The notes: generated by a model from the sequence alone, not told the origin. A stretch of DNA of 37,520 nucleotides from Candidatus Poribacteria bacterium (GCA_022821725.1 JAJEDB010000025.1:1-37520), one strand, 5' to 3'. Numbered from the stretch's first letter, positions 15,785 through 24,160 are shown. Numbers and translations are program-made.

Positions 15785-16558
15785 ATGAAGATTTACATCT
15801 TAACCGACTTAGAAGGGGTTGCGATGGTATCCCGCTTCAGTCAAACCCGTGAAGAGGGTCCCCAGAAAGAAACCGCCATGCGGTTATTGACGCAGGAGTT
15901 AAACGCTGCTGTTGATGGCATTCTTGATGTGGATGCAGGCGCGGAAATCGTGGCCTGGGATGGGCACGGGACTGGCGGGATTGATGTGCTTGAATTCCAT
16001 CCGCAGGCGAAGTTAATTGCGCGGGGTCCGATTCGTCCGCCTTACTATCTTGACGAGACCTACGATGCCCTCTTTTTCTTAGGACAGCACGCCATGGCAG
16101 GCACGTCAAACGCCCCGTTGAGTCATACGTATTCCTCTTTGTCCATTGAATACTACAAGCTCAACGGAAAAGAGATCGGAGAATTCGGCTGCCGTGCCGC
16201 GCTCGCCGGCACTTTCAACGTCCCAACGGTTTTTATCTCTGGTGACGATAAAGCAGTAGCAGAAGCGAAAGAACTTATCCCCGACATTTATGGTGTTGAG
16301 ACCAAACACGGGCTCGGACAGGAACTTGCGTTGCATCTATCACCCCAACGGTCGCGAGAACTGATCCGAGAAACTGCTGCGGAGGCTTGCCGACATATCA
16401 CTAAGATTGCCCCATTTAAAATCGACCCACCTTATACGTTTGAAGTTCGAGTGCTTGAAGGCAAATCAATTGACGGGTACCTGCAACGGGGTGCAGAAAA
16501 GATTGATGATCGCACCGTCCGTTGGCATACCGATGACCTCTGCACCCTCTCCATTTAG
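15785..16558 (+). CDS. M55 family D-aminopeptidase-like metallopeptidase (DppA-like)
   Basis: A 257-residue protein of peptidase family M55, zinc aminopeptidases that release N-terminal D-amino acids from short peptides. The DppA ligands have counterparts here: D8 and E10 (TDLEG), H61 (WDGHGTGG), H102 (LGQHAM) and E133 (GEFG), with H114 in the catalytic-histidine region. The length is close to the family norm of about 270 residues. It is 21 nt behind korB and likely read through from it, although a role shared with the oxidoreductase is not obvious; recycling of D-Ala peptides is the usual suggestion. The ribosome site is weak. The following 230 nt hold regulatory structure and no gene. Confidence 0.87.
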   Translation: MKIYILTDLEGVAMVSRFSQTREEGPQKETAMRLLTQELNAAVDGILDVDAGAEIVAWDGHGTGGIDVLEFHPQAKLIARGPIRPPYYLDETYDALFFLGQHAMAGTSNAPLSHTYSSLSIEYYKLNGKEIGEFGCRAALAGTFNVPTVFISGDDKAVAEAKELIPDIYGVETKHGLGQELALHLSPQRSRELIRETAAEACRHITKIAPFKIDPPYTFEVRVLEGKSIDGYLQRGAEKIDDRTVRWHTDDLCTLSI

Positions 16559-16595
16559 CATACCCAATCAGAATACATCTCTCAAACACTGCATC

Positions 16596-16645
16596 CGGGA
16601 CAGCCACCCTTTCCCTTGATTTTGTCCCGAAGAATCTGGTATCCT
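16596..16645 (+). promoter_or_regulatory. promoter with flanking inverted repeat (alcohol dehydrogenase leader)
   Basis: TTGATT (16616-16621), an 18-nt spacer and TATCCT (16640-16645). CGGGACA (16596-16602) and TGTCCCG (16623-16629) are a perfect 7-bp inverted repeat that straddles the -35 box, the same geometry as at 11619. It may be an operator, or the arms may form a terminator hairpin for the M55 gene. Confidence 0.45.
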
Positions 16646-16685
16646 GTTATAGGAACTTGTTAGGATGCAACGCCGCGCTGGCATG

Positions 16686-16707
16686 CCTCAGAAAAGCGAG
16701 GTTTTTT
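16686..16707 (+). terminator. terminator-like hairpin in the alcohol dehydrogenase leader
   Basis: CCTC (16686-16689) pairs with GAGG (16698-16701) and is followed at once by six Ts. The stem is short (four to five pairs), so intrinsic termination would be weak. It lies downstream of the 16616 promoter and upstream of the coding start, a position consistent with attenuation. Confidence 0.3.
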
Positions 16708-16727
16708 AATCTATGATCCCCTGGACT

Positions 16728-16824
16728 GCTCTCCATTACATGGGTTCTAACCCAGTCACGAATTAACCAAGAACCCGCTCGTAACGAAGTGGAGAGCGGA
16801 TCGGAGACCATAGCTAAAAAGATG
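16728..16824 (+). repeat. folded leader overlapping a dispersed start-codon repeat
   Basis: GCTCTCCA (16728-16735) is complementary to TGGAGAGC (16790-16797). Within it, TGGGT/ACCCA around 16741-16754 makes a small hairpin. CCGCTC (16775-16780) could alternatively pair with GAGCGG (16794-16799). The block from 16774 (CCCGCTCGTAACGAAG, TGGAGAG) resembles the head blocks at 5905 and 8662 and again leads into a start codon, ATG 16822. Confidence 0.4.
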
Positions 16825-17943
16825 GAAACTTTCGACTGCGAACTGACCCAACAGGTCATCTTCGGTGAGAACACAATCGAGAGACTCGGTGCGTTGACCC
16901 GCGAACGCGGAGGTAGCCGCGCACTCGTTGTCACAGACACCGGTATCGAAAAGGCAGGTATCCTCGCAAGAGCCGTCTCAGCACTGCAAAGCGAAAGGAT
17001 CGCCACTTACGTTTTTGCGGATACGACACCCAACCCGACGACAGAAGATGTTGACGCTGCGTTTGCAGTCGCCAAGACCAACGCACCGATAGATCTCATC
17101 ATCGGACTCGGCGGCGGCAGTTCAATGGATTGTGCGAAAGGCGTAAACTTCCTGCTCACAAACGGCGGAAAGATGGAGGACTACTGGGGCACAAACAAGG
17201 CAACACAACCGATGCTCCCCTCTATCGGTATCCCGACCACGATCGGCACCGGCAGCGAGGCACAGTCCTATGCACTCATTGCACAGGCGGATACACACAT
17301 CAAGATGGCGTGTGGCGATAAAAAGGCACGGTTCGGGACTGTAATTTTGGATGCGACACTTACGGAAACCTTGCCCAGATCCGTGGCAGCAGTAACAGGT
17401 ATAGATGCAATTGCCCATGCGATCGAAAGTTTCGTTTCCACCCGACACACCCTGATGTCTCAGATGTTTGCACGACACGCCTGGGAGTTGCTAAACGGGC
17501 ACTTTGCGGCATGCCTTGAACCTGAAAATGCTGCAGCCCGAAGTAAGATGCTGTTCGGTGCTTACCTCGCCGGACTTGCGATTGAAAACTCGATGTTGGG
17601 TGCCGCACACGCCTGCGCTAACCCCCTGACGGCAAGATATGAGGTTACACACGGGGTCGCCGTCGCGTTGATGTTACCACATGTCATCCGATTTAATAGC
17701 ACTGTCGCAGGAGATGCCTATCGTGAACTGTATCCTGATGGAGACTTAGCAGACAGAATTACAACCCTAAAACAGATTGGCAATTTGCCGAATAGGCTCC
17801 CGGATTATCCTGTCCAATACGCGATAGGAACGACTGACATACCGACGTTGGCAAAGGAAGCGGCAACACAGTGGACAGCACAGTTCAACCCGCGTTCCCT
17901 CAACATTAAAGATTTTATGAAACTTTATGAACAGATATATTAA
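16822..17943 (+). CDS. iron-containing (group III) alcohol dehydrogenase
   Basis: A 373-residue group III alcohol dehydrogenase, NAD(P)-dependent with a divalent metal. The cofactor motif is GGGSSMD (97-103), followed by GTGSE (142-146). The metal ligands are D195 and H199 (GIDAIAHAIES), H263 (AAHACANPL) and H277 (VTHGVAVALMLPH). An in-frame GTG at 16789 would add 11 residues but lies inside the leader repeat; the ATG at 16822 matches the usual family N-terminus (FDCELTQQVIFGENTIERL). The ribosome site is not obvious. The 3' end overlaps the beta-propeller gene by 17 nt. The substrate range (alcohol, lactaldehyde, phosphonate-type aldehyde) cannot be told. Confidence 0.92.
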   Translation: METFDCELTQQVIFGENTIERLGALTRERGGSRALVVTDTGIEKAGILARAVSALQSERIATYVFADTTPNPTTEDVDAAFAVAKTNAPIDLIIGLGGGSSMDCAKGVNFLLTNGGKMEDYWGTNKATQPMLPSIGIPTTIGTGSEAQSYALIAQADTHIKMACGDKKARFGTVILDATLTETLPRSVAAVTGIDAIAHAIESFVSTRHTLMSQMFARHAWELLNGHFAACLEPENAAARSKMLFGAYLAGLAIENSMLGAAHACANPLTARYEVTHGVAVALMLPHVIRFNSTVAGDAYRELYPDGDLADRITTLKQIGNLPNRLPDYPVQYAIGTTDIPTLAKEAATQWTAQFNPRSLNIKDFMKLYEQIY

Positions 17944-19129
17944 AACACAAATAGATAAGCGGAATCGTACATATCTTAAAAAGTCAAAAGCGACGGCACA
18001 ACGGCGTGTGTCTGTTACCCTTCTAATTTTCCTACTGCTCTTCGCGTCACACGTATCTTTTGGCGACTGGGCAAGTTTCCGTGGGAACCCACAACTCACC
18101 GGTGTCGCAGATTCCGAACTCCCCGAAAATCCCCAATTGCTTTGGACTTTTCAGGCAGGAGATATGATAGAATCCACCGCCGCAGTCGTCGATGGCACGG
18201 TCTATGTTGGCGTGTTAGATGGAACCCTCTACGCACTTGACGCACAAACCGGCGAACAGAAGTGGACGCATCAGGTAGAGGGAGCCATCAAAGCCTCGCC
18301 TTCTGTTCACAATGGCGTCGTCTATTTCGGTGATGGGGATGGGGTTTTTCATGCAGTGGACATCAACACCCAAGAGACGCAATGGCAGTTCACGACGGAA
18401 GGCGAAATCATCTCATCGGCAAATGTCGTTGATAACCGGGTGCTGTTCGGATCGTATGACGGATTCCTCTACTGTTTGAACCGAGAGAACGGAGAACTGG
18501 TCTGGAAATTAGAGACGGAAGGCTACGTCCACGGCACACCTGGGGTCTGGACGCAAGTCTCAAGCGATTCTGGTAAGGCAGACAACTTTGCAATTGTTAC
18601 CGGATGCGACAGTTATCTCCGCGTTATCAATATTGACGACGGCACGCAGACGCAACGGATAGATCTCGGGGCGTATGTCGGGGCGAGTCCTGCGATTTCA
18701 CAAGACCGCGTCTATTGTGGCACGTATGGCACTGAAATATTGGGGGTTGCGTTAGATACTGGGGAGATTGCCTGGCGGTATCGGCATCCGAAACGCAGAT
18801 TTCCATTCTTCGCTTCCGCCGCCCTCACGGAAGACAGCGTTATCATCGGAGGACGCGATAAGATGGTGCATGCGCTCTCACAGGCGACGGGTGAGTCGCT
18901 ATGGACCTATACCGCTAAATCCCGTATCGAGTCTTCTGCCGTCATTGTCGGGAAGCGTGCCTTTGTGGGGACAACCCGTGGGGTGTTTATCGCTTTAGAT
19001 ATTACGACGGGTGAATCGGTGTGGGAATTCGCAACGGGTTCCGCTATCGTCGCCTCACCCAGCGTTTCCGAGGGTAGAATCTACATCGGGACCGAGGACG
19101 GGATCCTCTACTGCTTTGGGTCAACGTAG
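17927..19129 (+). CDS. exported PQQ-like beta-propeller repeat protein
   Basis: A 400-residue protein predicted to be exported. After a long basic n-region (residues 1-27) comes a hydrophobic segment VTLLIFLLLFASHVSFG, with likely cleavage before DWASF. A DWASFRGNPQLTG opening follows, then repeated beta-propeller blades of the PQQ/quinoprotein type (GTLYALDAQTGEQKWTHQ, GVFHAVDINTQETQWQF, GFLYCLNRENGELVWKL, and further blades to YIGTEDGILYCF). Catalytic residues of true PQQ dehydrogenases are not evident, so it is more likely a scaffold or BamB-like binding protein. It overlaps the dehydrogenase gene by 17 nt. A GTG near residue 28 is an alternative start that would give a normal-length signal peptide. 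Confidence 0.85.
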   Translation: MNRYIKTQIDKRNRTYLKKSKATAQRRVSVTLLIFLLLFASHVSFGDWASFRGNPQLTGVADSELPENPQLLWTFQAGDMIESTAAVVDGTVYVGVLDGTLYALDAQTGEQKWTHQVEGAIKASPSVHNGVVYFGDGDGVFHAVDINTQETQWQFTTEGEIISSANVVDNRVLFGSYDGFLYCLNRENGELVWKLETEGYVHGTPGVWTQVSSDSGKADNFAIVTGCDSYLRVINIDDGTQTQRIDLGAYVGASPAISQDRVYCGTYGTEILGVALDTGEIAWRYRHPKRRFPFFASAALTEDSVIIGGRDKMVHALSQATGESLWTYTAKSRIESSAVIVGKRAFVGTTRGVFIALDITTGESVWEFATGSAIVASPSVSEGRIYIGTEDGILYCFGST

Positions 19130-19130
19130 A

Positions 19131-19160
19131 TTGGCACGGTTTGCCGTTTCATGTTATAAT
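19131..19160 (+). promoter_or_regulatory. sigma70-type promoter for the radical SAM gene
   Basis: TTGGCA (19131-19136), 18-nt spacer, TATAAT (19155-19160), 96 nt upstream of the start. The -10 box is a perfect consensus. It begins one base after the preceding stop codon. Confidence 0.6.
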
Positions 19161-19256
19161 ATTGCGAACTTATTCGATCGTGAGTTTGACTAAAAATCAG
19201 AGGAACCTGATACGTCTTATCATGTCCATCGCAGATTTAATAAAGGAACATCAATA

Positions 19257-20597
19257 ATGCCTGAAACAAAACCGGAACCTGCGACAGCAGGCATAGACTC
19301 AAAAGATACAACCGTAGGGAGCGTTTTCGTCTCCAACTACCCGCCGTATTCCGTATGGGGCGAGTCCGATGTCCCAGAAGTGGAACGCGCCCTCAGTGAA
19401 CACCCGCGTCCAGATGCTACGCTGGGGCTTTACCTTCACATCCCGTTCTGTCGCAAGCGGTGCAAATTCTGCTATTTCCGCGTCTATACCGATAAAAACA
19501 GCGCAGAAATCGACACGTATCTAAATGCCCTCGCGAAAGAGGTCGAACTTTACAGCGCACAACCTGCAATTGCTGACAGACCGCTGAAATTCGTCTATTT
19601 TGGTGGCGGGACCCCTTCCTATATCAGCGTCAAACACCTGACGGCTCTCGTTGATCGGGTAAAACGGGTAATGCCGTGGGATGCCGCTCAAGAGGTTGCT
19701 TTTGAATGTGAACCCGGTACCTTGACAGAAAGGAAAGTAGAGGCGATCAAAGGGATCGGTGTAACCCGATTGAGCCTCGGCGTTGAGAATCTGAACGACG
19801 AGATCCTCGCTGAAAACGGTAGGGCGCATCTTACCAAAGAGGTGTATCGCATCGTCCCCTGGATAAAGAGTTTGGCGTTCGATCAGGTCAACATCGACCT
19901 CATCTCAGGTATGATAGGTGAAACGTGGGAGAGTTGGCGAGAAACCGTCAAAAAGACTATTGAACTTGACCCCGATAGTGTTACCGTCTATCAGCTGGAA
20001 TTACCGTTCAACACCGTTTACTCTAAAGACATCCTCGGCGGCGATACACTCCCGGTCGCAGACTGGAAACTGAAGCGCGAATGGCACCAATACGCCTTTG
20101 AGCAGTTTGAGCAAGCTGGTTATGCACAATCCAGCGCGTATACAGTGCTAAAGAGAGATAAACACTGCCAGTTTGTCTATCGCGATGCCGTGTGGCAGGG
20201 GAGCGATATGATAGGCACAGGTGTTGCCTCTTTCTCGCACCTCAGCGGGATTCATTTCCAAAATGCCCCTTCATGGAGCGACTACCTCAGTCATCTTGCG
20301 GAAGGTAGAATCCCAGTTTACCGAGCACTGAAACCCACGGCATCGGAACGGTTGACGCGGGAGATGATCCTGCAACTCAAACTCGGCAAGATCAGACCTT
20401 CCTATTTCAAAGCGAAGTTCGAGGCAGATATCCTCGATACTTTTGCCGAACCCTTCGCGAAACTGCAGAACGACGGCATGTTGCGTGTCAACGCCGTATC
20501 GGACGAAATTCAACTGACGCAACGCGGATTGCTCCAAGTCGATAGCCTGCTCCCGGCGTTCTATGCCCCCGAATACCAGAACACGCGATATACCTAA
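19257..20597 (+). CDS. HemN/HemW-like radical SAM protein
   Basis: A 446-residue radical S-adenosylmethionine enzyme. The cluster motif is C65-x3-C69-x2-C72 in LHIPFCRKRCKFCYFRVY, preceded by the YLHIPFC box characteristic of coproporphyrinogen-III-dehydrogenase-like proteins. GGGTPS is at 116-121 and FECEPGTLTERKVEAIKGIGVTR, SLGVENLNDEILAENGRAH and NIDLISGMIGETWESW follow, all in the HemN/HemW order. The first 50 residues form a non-conserved leader. A downstream CoA-ligase-like gene starts four bases after its stop, so the two act together. True haem synthesis is doubtful: family members include HemW haem chaperones and radical SAM methyltransferases. The start has AAAGGA upstream. Confidence 0.88.
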   Translation: MPETKPEPATAGIDSKDTTVGSVFVSNYPPYSVWGESDVPEVERALSEHPRPDATLGLYLHIPFCRKRCKFCYFRVYTDKNSAEIDTYLNALAKEVELYSAQPAIADRPLKFVYFGGGTPSYISVKHLTALVDRVKRVMPWDAAQEVAFECEPGTLTERKVEAIKGIGVTRLSLGVENLNDEILAENGRAHLTKEVYRIVPWIKSLAFDQVNIDLISGMIGETWESWRETVKKTIELDPDSVTVYQLELPFNTVYSKDILGGDTLPVADWKLKREWHQYAFEQFEQAGYAQSSAYTVLKRDKHCQFVYRDAVWQGSDMIGTGVASFSHLSGIHFQNAPSWSDYLSHLAEGRIPVYRALKPTASERLTREMILQLKLGKIRPSYFKAKFEADILDTFAEPFAKLQNDGMLRVNAVSDEIQLTQRGLLQVDSLLPAFYAPEYQNTRYT

Positions 20598-20600
20598 TAC

Positions 20601-21848
20601 ATGGATACACAAACACAATTACACCGCCTCCGTGAGATGCTTGCTCCGGTGTTGGATACCAACGCCTTCTATCGGCAAAAACTCACCGAAGCCGGGGTCA
20701 CGCACCCAAATGACATCCAATCGTTTACAGACTACCGGCAACTCCCATTTACCACAAAGGAAGAGCTCAGCACCGATCAAGTATCGCATCCCCCTTACGG
20801 CACGAATCTCACCTTTCCGTTGGAGCAGTATACCTGCCTCCACCGCACCTCAGGCACAACAGGTTCACCCCTGCGATGGTTAGATACGGCGGAATCGTGG
20901 GATTGGTGGGGGAAATGTTGGGGCGAAATCTATCGCGCTGCTGGCGTAACCTCAGCCGACCGACTCATGATCGCCTTTTCGTTCGGTCCCTTTATCGGTT
21001 TCTGGAGTGCATATCACGGGGCGCAGCAATTGGGTGCGCTCACGATCCCAAATGGAGGTATGACGTCCGATCAGCGGATACGTGCGATTCTCAGCAACGA
21101 TGTGACAGTTCTAATTGCCACCCCGACATACGCGTTGCGGCTCGCTGAAGTCGCAGAACAGGATGGTATTAATCTACCTGAAGAAACTTCGATTCGGGTG
21201 ACAATCCATGCCGGTGAGCCGGGGGCGAGTCTACCCGCTACGAAACATCGGATTGAGAGCCGTTGGGGGGCGCGTGCCTACGATCATGCCGGCGCAACGG
21301 AAGTCGGTGCCTGGGGCGTTATGTGTGAACCCCAGGCGGGTGTCCATCTCAACGAAGACGAATTCATCTGTGAAGTCCTCGATCCAGAAACCGGAAATCC
21401 CGCAGACGCGGGCGAATTAGTCATAACAAATTTAGGACGCGTCGGCATGCCCGTCATCCGTTATCGGACGGGAGACTACGTCAAGCTTAAACCAGCACCG
21501 TGCGAATGCGGTAGACAAAGCCGTGTCCTCGACGGCGGCGTTATCGGACGATTGGATAAAGCCGTTATCATTCGCGGTCTGAACGTGTATCCTGCTACAC
21601 TCGAAAACATTATCCTCAAGTTTTCGGATGTCCGCGAGTTCGCAGGACGTGCCTATGGAACAGGCACGCTCGATGAACTCGAAATCCAGATTGAATCTAC
21701 CAATCCAAATCCTGCTGAAACCGCTACGCTCGTAGCTGCTGCAATCCGAGACGAGTTAGGTTTGCGCGCCGTCGTGAAATCAGTCCCACTCGGAACGCTA
21801 CCGAGATACGAGCTTAAATCAAACCGATTCACCGATGATCGGCTATAG
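20601..21848 (+). CDS. phenylacetate-CoA ligase-like AMP-forming enzyme
   Basis: A 415-residue ANL-superfamily adenylating enzyme close to PaaK. The phosphate loop HRTSGTTGSPLRW is at residues 81-93, AYDHAGATEVGAWG follows, and the adenylate and hinge region is LVITNLGRVGMPVIRYRTGDYVKL. The CECGRQSRVLDGGVIGRLDKAVIIRGLNVYP segment matches the PaaK C-terminal domain. It activates a carboxylate with ATP, generally to an acyl-CoA; the acid is unknown. No ribosome site is visible and the start lies three bases past the upstream stop, so translation is presumably coupled to the radical SAM gene. No phenylacetate catabolic genes are nearby. Confidence 0.9.
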   Translation: MDTQTQLHRLREMLAPVLDTNAFYRQKLTEAGVTHPNDIQSFTDYRQLPFTTKEELSTDQVSHPPYGTNLTFPLEQYTCLHRTSGTTGSPLRWLDTAESWDWWGKCWGEIYRAAGVTSADRLMIAFSFGPFIGFWSAYHGAQQLGALTIPNGGMTSDQRIRAILSNDVTVLIATPTYALRLAEVAEQDGINLPEETSIRVTIHAGEPGASLPATKHRIESRWGARAYDHAGATEVGAWGVMCEPQAGVHLNEDEFICEVLDPETGNPADAGELVITNLGRVGMPVIRYRTGDYVKLKPAPCECGRQSRVLDGGVIGRLDKAVIIRGLNVYPATLENIILKFSDVREFAGRAYGTGTLDELEIQIESTNPNPAETATLVAAAIRDELGLRAVVKSVPLGTLPRYELKSNRFTDDRL

Positions 21849-21868
21849 TATGTTTCCTCAACTATATG

Positions 21869-21898
21869 TTGACGCGAGTTGTAATCTTACGTTATAAT
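21869..21898 (+). promoter_or_regulatory. strong sigma70-type promoter for the small-protein/protease pair
   Basis: TTGACG (21869-21874), 18-nt spacer, perfect TATAAT (21893-21898), about 97 nt upstream of ATG 21995. Confidence 0.6.
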
Positions 21899-21994
21899 TG
21901 TTGTGAGGAAATTCTGTCAATAGGTGCGCTATGTAATTGTGACTTGCCTCTTCCAGCAGAAACAATCTGACTGCCAAATGTTAGGAGAATTACG

Positions 21995-22264
21995 ATGTCA
22001 TACCCTGATAACACCTCTGAAACTATTGCTGCCCGCGGCGAAGCACTTTATCAGCAAAACATACGTAACAAAGTTGAATCCATGCACAAAGGAAAATTCT
22101 TGGCAATTGACATCAAAACAGGGGATTATGCGATTGCTGATGAGGATTTGGTAGCTACAGACAACCTTCTTGCCAAGCACCCGGATGCGACCGTTTACGG
22201 TTTACGGATCGGATTTCCGGCTGCTTACCGGATCGGCTTTAAAATTTCAGTCCCAACACAATGA
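21995..22264 (+). CDS. small conserved protein paired with a retropepsin-like protease
   Basis: An 89-residue protein with GKFLAIDIKTGDYAIADEDL followed by HPDATVYGLRIGFPAAYRIG. I recognise it as a small family usually encoded directly before a clan AA aspartic protease-like gene, as it is here, where its stop overlaps the next start (ATGA at 22261). The start has TTAGGAGAA upstream. The function of the pair has not been established as far as I know; antitoxin-like or substrate/adaptor roles are inferences from the toxin-antitoxin-like layout. It has a good promoter of its own. Confidence 0.75.
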   Translation: MSYPDNTSETIAARGEALYQQNIRNKVESMHKGKFLAIDIKTGDYAIADEDLVATDNLLAKHPDATVYGLRIGFPAAYRIGFKISVPTQ

Positions 22265-22629
22265 TTGTCGGAAGAATTACAAATAATCAAGAAGCCATTA
22301 TTGAATTGGAAATTGTTGGATTAAATCGGCAAGCGAAAATTGAAGTCGTCATTGATACAGGCTTTGATGGTTACTTGACGCTGCCCGGTGATTTAATCAA
22401 CCGCCTGGGTCTCCGACGGGCAGGTCGCCGATACGCTATTCTTGGTGATGGGAATACAGTGGCCCTTGAATTATACCGGGCAAAAGTGTTATGGCATGGC
22501 GAAGAACGTGAAGTCCCTGTTCTACGAACGGACGGGGGTCCTCTGGTCGGGATGGCATTGCTTAAGGGAAATCGTGTGATTTTAGATGTTGTGCCAGATG
22601 GCGATGTCAGGATTGATGTTTTATCCTAA
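22261..22629 (+). CDS. clan AA (retropepsin-like) aspartic protease family protein
   Basis: A 122-residue single-domain protein with the aspartic protease active-site triplet D32-T33-G34 in EVVIDTGFDGYLTLP. It has a hydrophobic beta-rich body and a C-terminal PLVGMALLKGNRVILDV, which corresponds to the second conserved glycine loop (hydrophobic-hydrophobic-Gly) of retroviral-type proteases. Such proteins would work as homodimers in the cytosol. The start overlaps the stop of the upstream 89-residue gene by four bases, implying coupled, stoichiometric expression. Activity and substrate are unknown. Confidence 0.8.
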   Translation: MIVGRITNNQEAIIELEIVGLNRQAKIEVVIDTGFDGYLTLPGDLINRLGLRRAGRRYAILGDGNTVALELYRAKVLWHGEEREVPVLRTDGGPLVGMALLKGNRVILDVVPDGDVRIDVLS

Positions 22630-22647
22630 TAAGAGCTGACGATTGAA

Positions 22648-22848
22648 ATGGCAAACTATGAACTTGACGAAATTTGCAGAATTCGACGGAAAATCTCCGC
22701 GCGATTTGATCATGATGTCGGCAAACTGATCGTTCACTATCAGGTATTAGAGAGAGAATACCGGAAGTCCGGCAAATACAAATTTGTGGATCCACCGACT
22801 GAGAAACCCAAAGCAGAAAAATCTAAGAATAAAGAAGCAGCAGATTAA
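22648..22848 (+). CDS. small protein of the toxin-antitoxin-associated type
   Basis: A 66-residue protein: YELDEICRIRRKISARFDHDVGKLIVHYQ is predicted helical, followed by KSGKYKFVDPP and a lysine-rich tail. It resembles the small RxxRxxxxxxFxxD proteins (DEIxxIRxxxSxxFxxDV) that often sit beside PIN-domain or other toxin genes, but no toxin is adjacent. It starts 18 nt downstream of the aspartic protease gene and is likely its third operon member. No strong ribosome site is seen (GAGC 13-16 bases upstream). Function unknown. Confidence 0.65.
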   Translation: MANYELDEICRIRRKISARFDHDVGKLIVHYQVLEREYRKSGKYKFVDPPTEKPKAEKSKNKEAAD

Positions 22849-22897
22849 CCCCGGCTCTTTAAAATTTGAAGAGATCTCCCTTACAGAACGCGCATAA

Positions 22898-24160
22898 ATG
22901 AACACACACAACACCTACGATACCATCGTTATCGGGGGCGGACCCGCCGGCAGCACCGTGGCAACGCTCGTCGCGGAACAGGGGCACCGTGTGCTACTCC
23001 TTGAACGGGAAGCCGAACCGAAATTCAAAATCGGGGAATCGCTGATTCCCGCCACCTATTGGACCTTCAAGCGACTCGGGATGCTCGAAAAACTACGGAC
23101 GAGTCATTTTCCACAGAAATACAGCGTCCAGTTCTACTCACGTTCCGGCAAAGCCTCCACCCCGTTCTACTTCTTTCAGACCAACCCGCATGAAAGTGCC
23201 ATCACATGGCAAGTCCTACGGAGTGAGTTCGACGAGATGCTCTTGGACAATGCGAAAGAAAAAGGCGTAGAAATCCGCAAGGGACTCGGTGTCCGTGAAG
23301 TCCTCTTTGAAGGAGATACAGCAACAGGTGTCGTTACGCAAGGTATAGATGGCACCCGTGAAACCCTTAACGCAACTGTGATTGCCGATTCTACTGGACA
23401 GCGGTCGCTCATCGGAAAGCAACTGAACCTGAATACGATAGAACCGAACCTCAAAATGGCATCGCTCTTTACACACTATGAAGGCGGATATAGAGACGAA
23501 GGCATCGACGAAGGCGCGACACTCATCCTACATACCGAAGAGAAGGATTCCTGGTTCTGGTCGATCCCACTCCCCTACAACCGCACGAGTATTGGGGTGG
23601 TGGGCGAGTTGGACTATCTCCTTCAGCGTCGAAGGGATGCCGACGGCAAACTCAATGCCCAAAAGATCTTCACCGAAGAACTCGCGAAGTGTGCGCCATT
23701 GCAACAACGGCTTAAAGGTGCGAAGCAACTCCTCCCCATCCAAACCACGAAAGATTTCTCCTACCGTGCGAGTCGTATCGCAGGCAACAACTGGGTGCTC
23801 GTAGGCGACGCATTCGGGTTCTTGGATCCCGTCTACTCGACAGGGCTGTTTCTTGCGCTCAAATCTGGTGAGATGGCAGCGGATGTTATCATCGAAGCGT
23901 TCGATAAAAATGACTTCTCCGAAACGCAACTTGGAAGTTTTGGACCCGAATTTGTAAAGGGAATGGAGGCATTTCGGAAACTCGTCTACGCTTTTTATAC
24001 AAAGGAATTTAGTTTTGCCCGGTTCCTCTCAGAATACCCAGAGCATCAGGGCGGCATCGTTGACATCTTGAGTGGAGACGTGTTTAGAAAAGATGTAACG
24101 CACATCTTCCCAGCAATGGCAGAAATGTGTCCATTGCCACCCGAAGTGCCGCTCAATTGA
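22898..24160 (+). CDS. FAD-dependent oxidoreductase with flavin-halogenase signatures
   Basis: A 420-residue flavoprotein of the class A monooxygenase/halogenase/geranylgeranyl-reductase group. The FAD dinucleotide motif is GGGPAG (13-18), IGES is at 45-48, and WVLVGDAFGFLDPVYSTG (299-316) is the second FAD box. Two features recall flavin-dependent halogenases. One is the tryptophan motif WFWSIP at 219-224, matching WxWxIP. The other is K74 in FPQKYSVQF, aligning with the halogenation lysine of the PltA/CmlS type (F-x2-K-x4-F). No flavin reductase or biosynthetic cluster lies nearby, so an unassigned oxidoreductase role remains equally possible. The start lacks a strong ribosome site. The sequence is intact. 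Confidence 0.82.
   Translation: MNTHNTYDTIVIGGGPAGSTVATLVAEQGHRVLLLEREAEPKFKIGESLIPATYWTFKRLGMLEKLRTSHFPQKYSVQFYSRSGKASTPFYFFQTNPHESAITWQVLRSEFDEMLLDNAKEKGVEIRKGLGVREVLFEGDTATGVVTQGIDGTRETLNATVIADSTGQRSLIGKQLNLNTIEPNLKMASLFTHYEGGYRDEGIDEGATLILHTEEKDSWFWSIPLPYNRTSIGVVGELDYLLQRRRDADGKLNAQKIFTEELAKCAPLQQRLKGAKQLLPIQTTKDFSYRASRIAGNNWVLVGDAFGFLDPVYSTGLFLALKSGEMAADVIIEAFDKNDFSETQLGSFGPEFVKGMEAFRKLVYAFYTKEFSFARFLSEYPEHQGGIVDILSGDVFRKDVTHIFPAMAEMCPLPPEVPLN

Noticed and set aside
16646..16821. Known riboswitch class in the alcohol dehydrogenase leader
   Set aside because: The conserved cores of the common classes I compared from memory (cobalamin, TPP, SAM, fluoride, glycine, THF) are not visible, so I report only structure.
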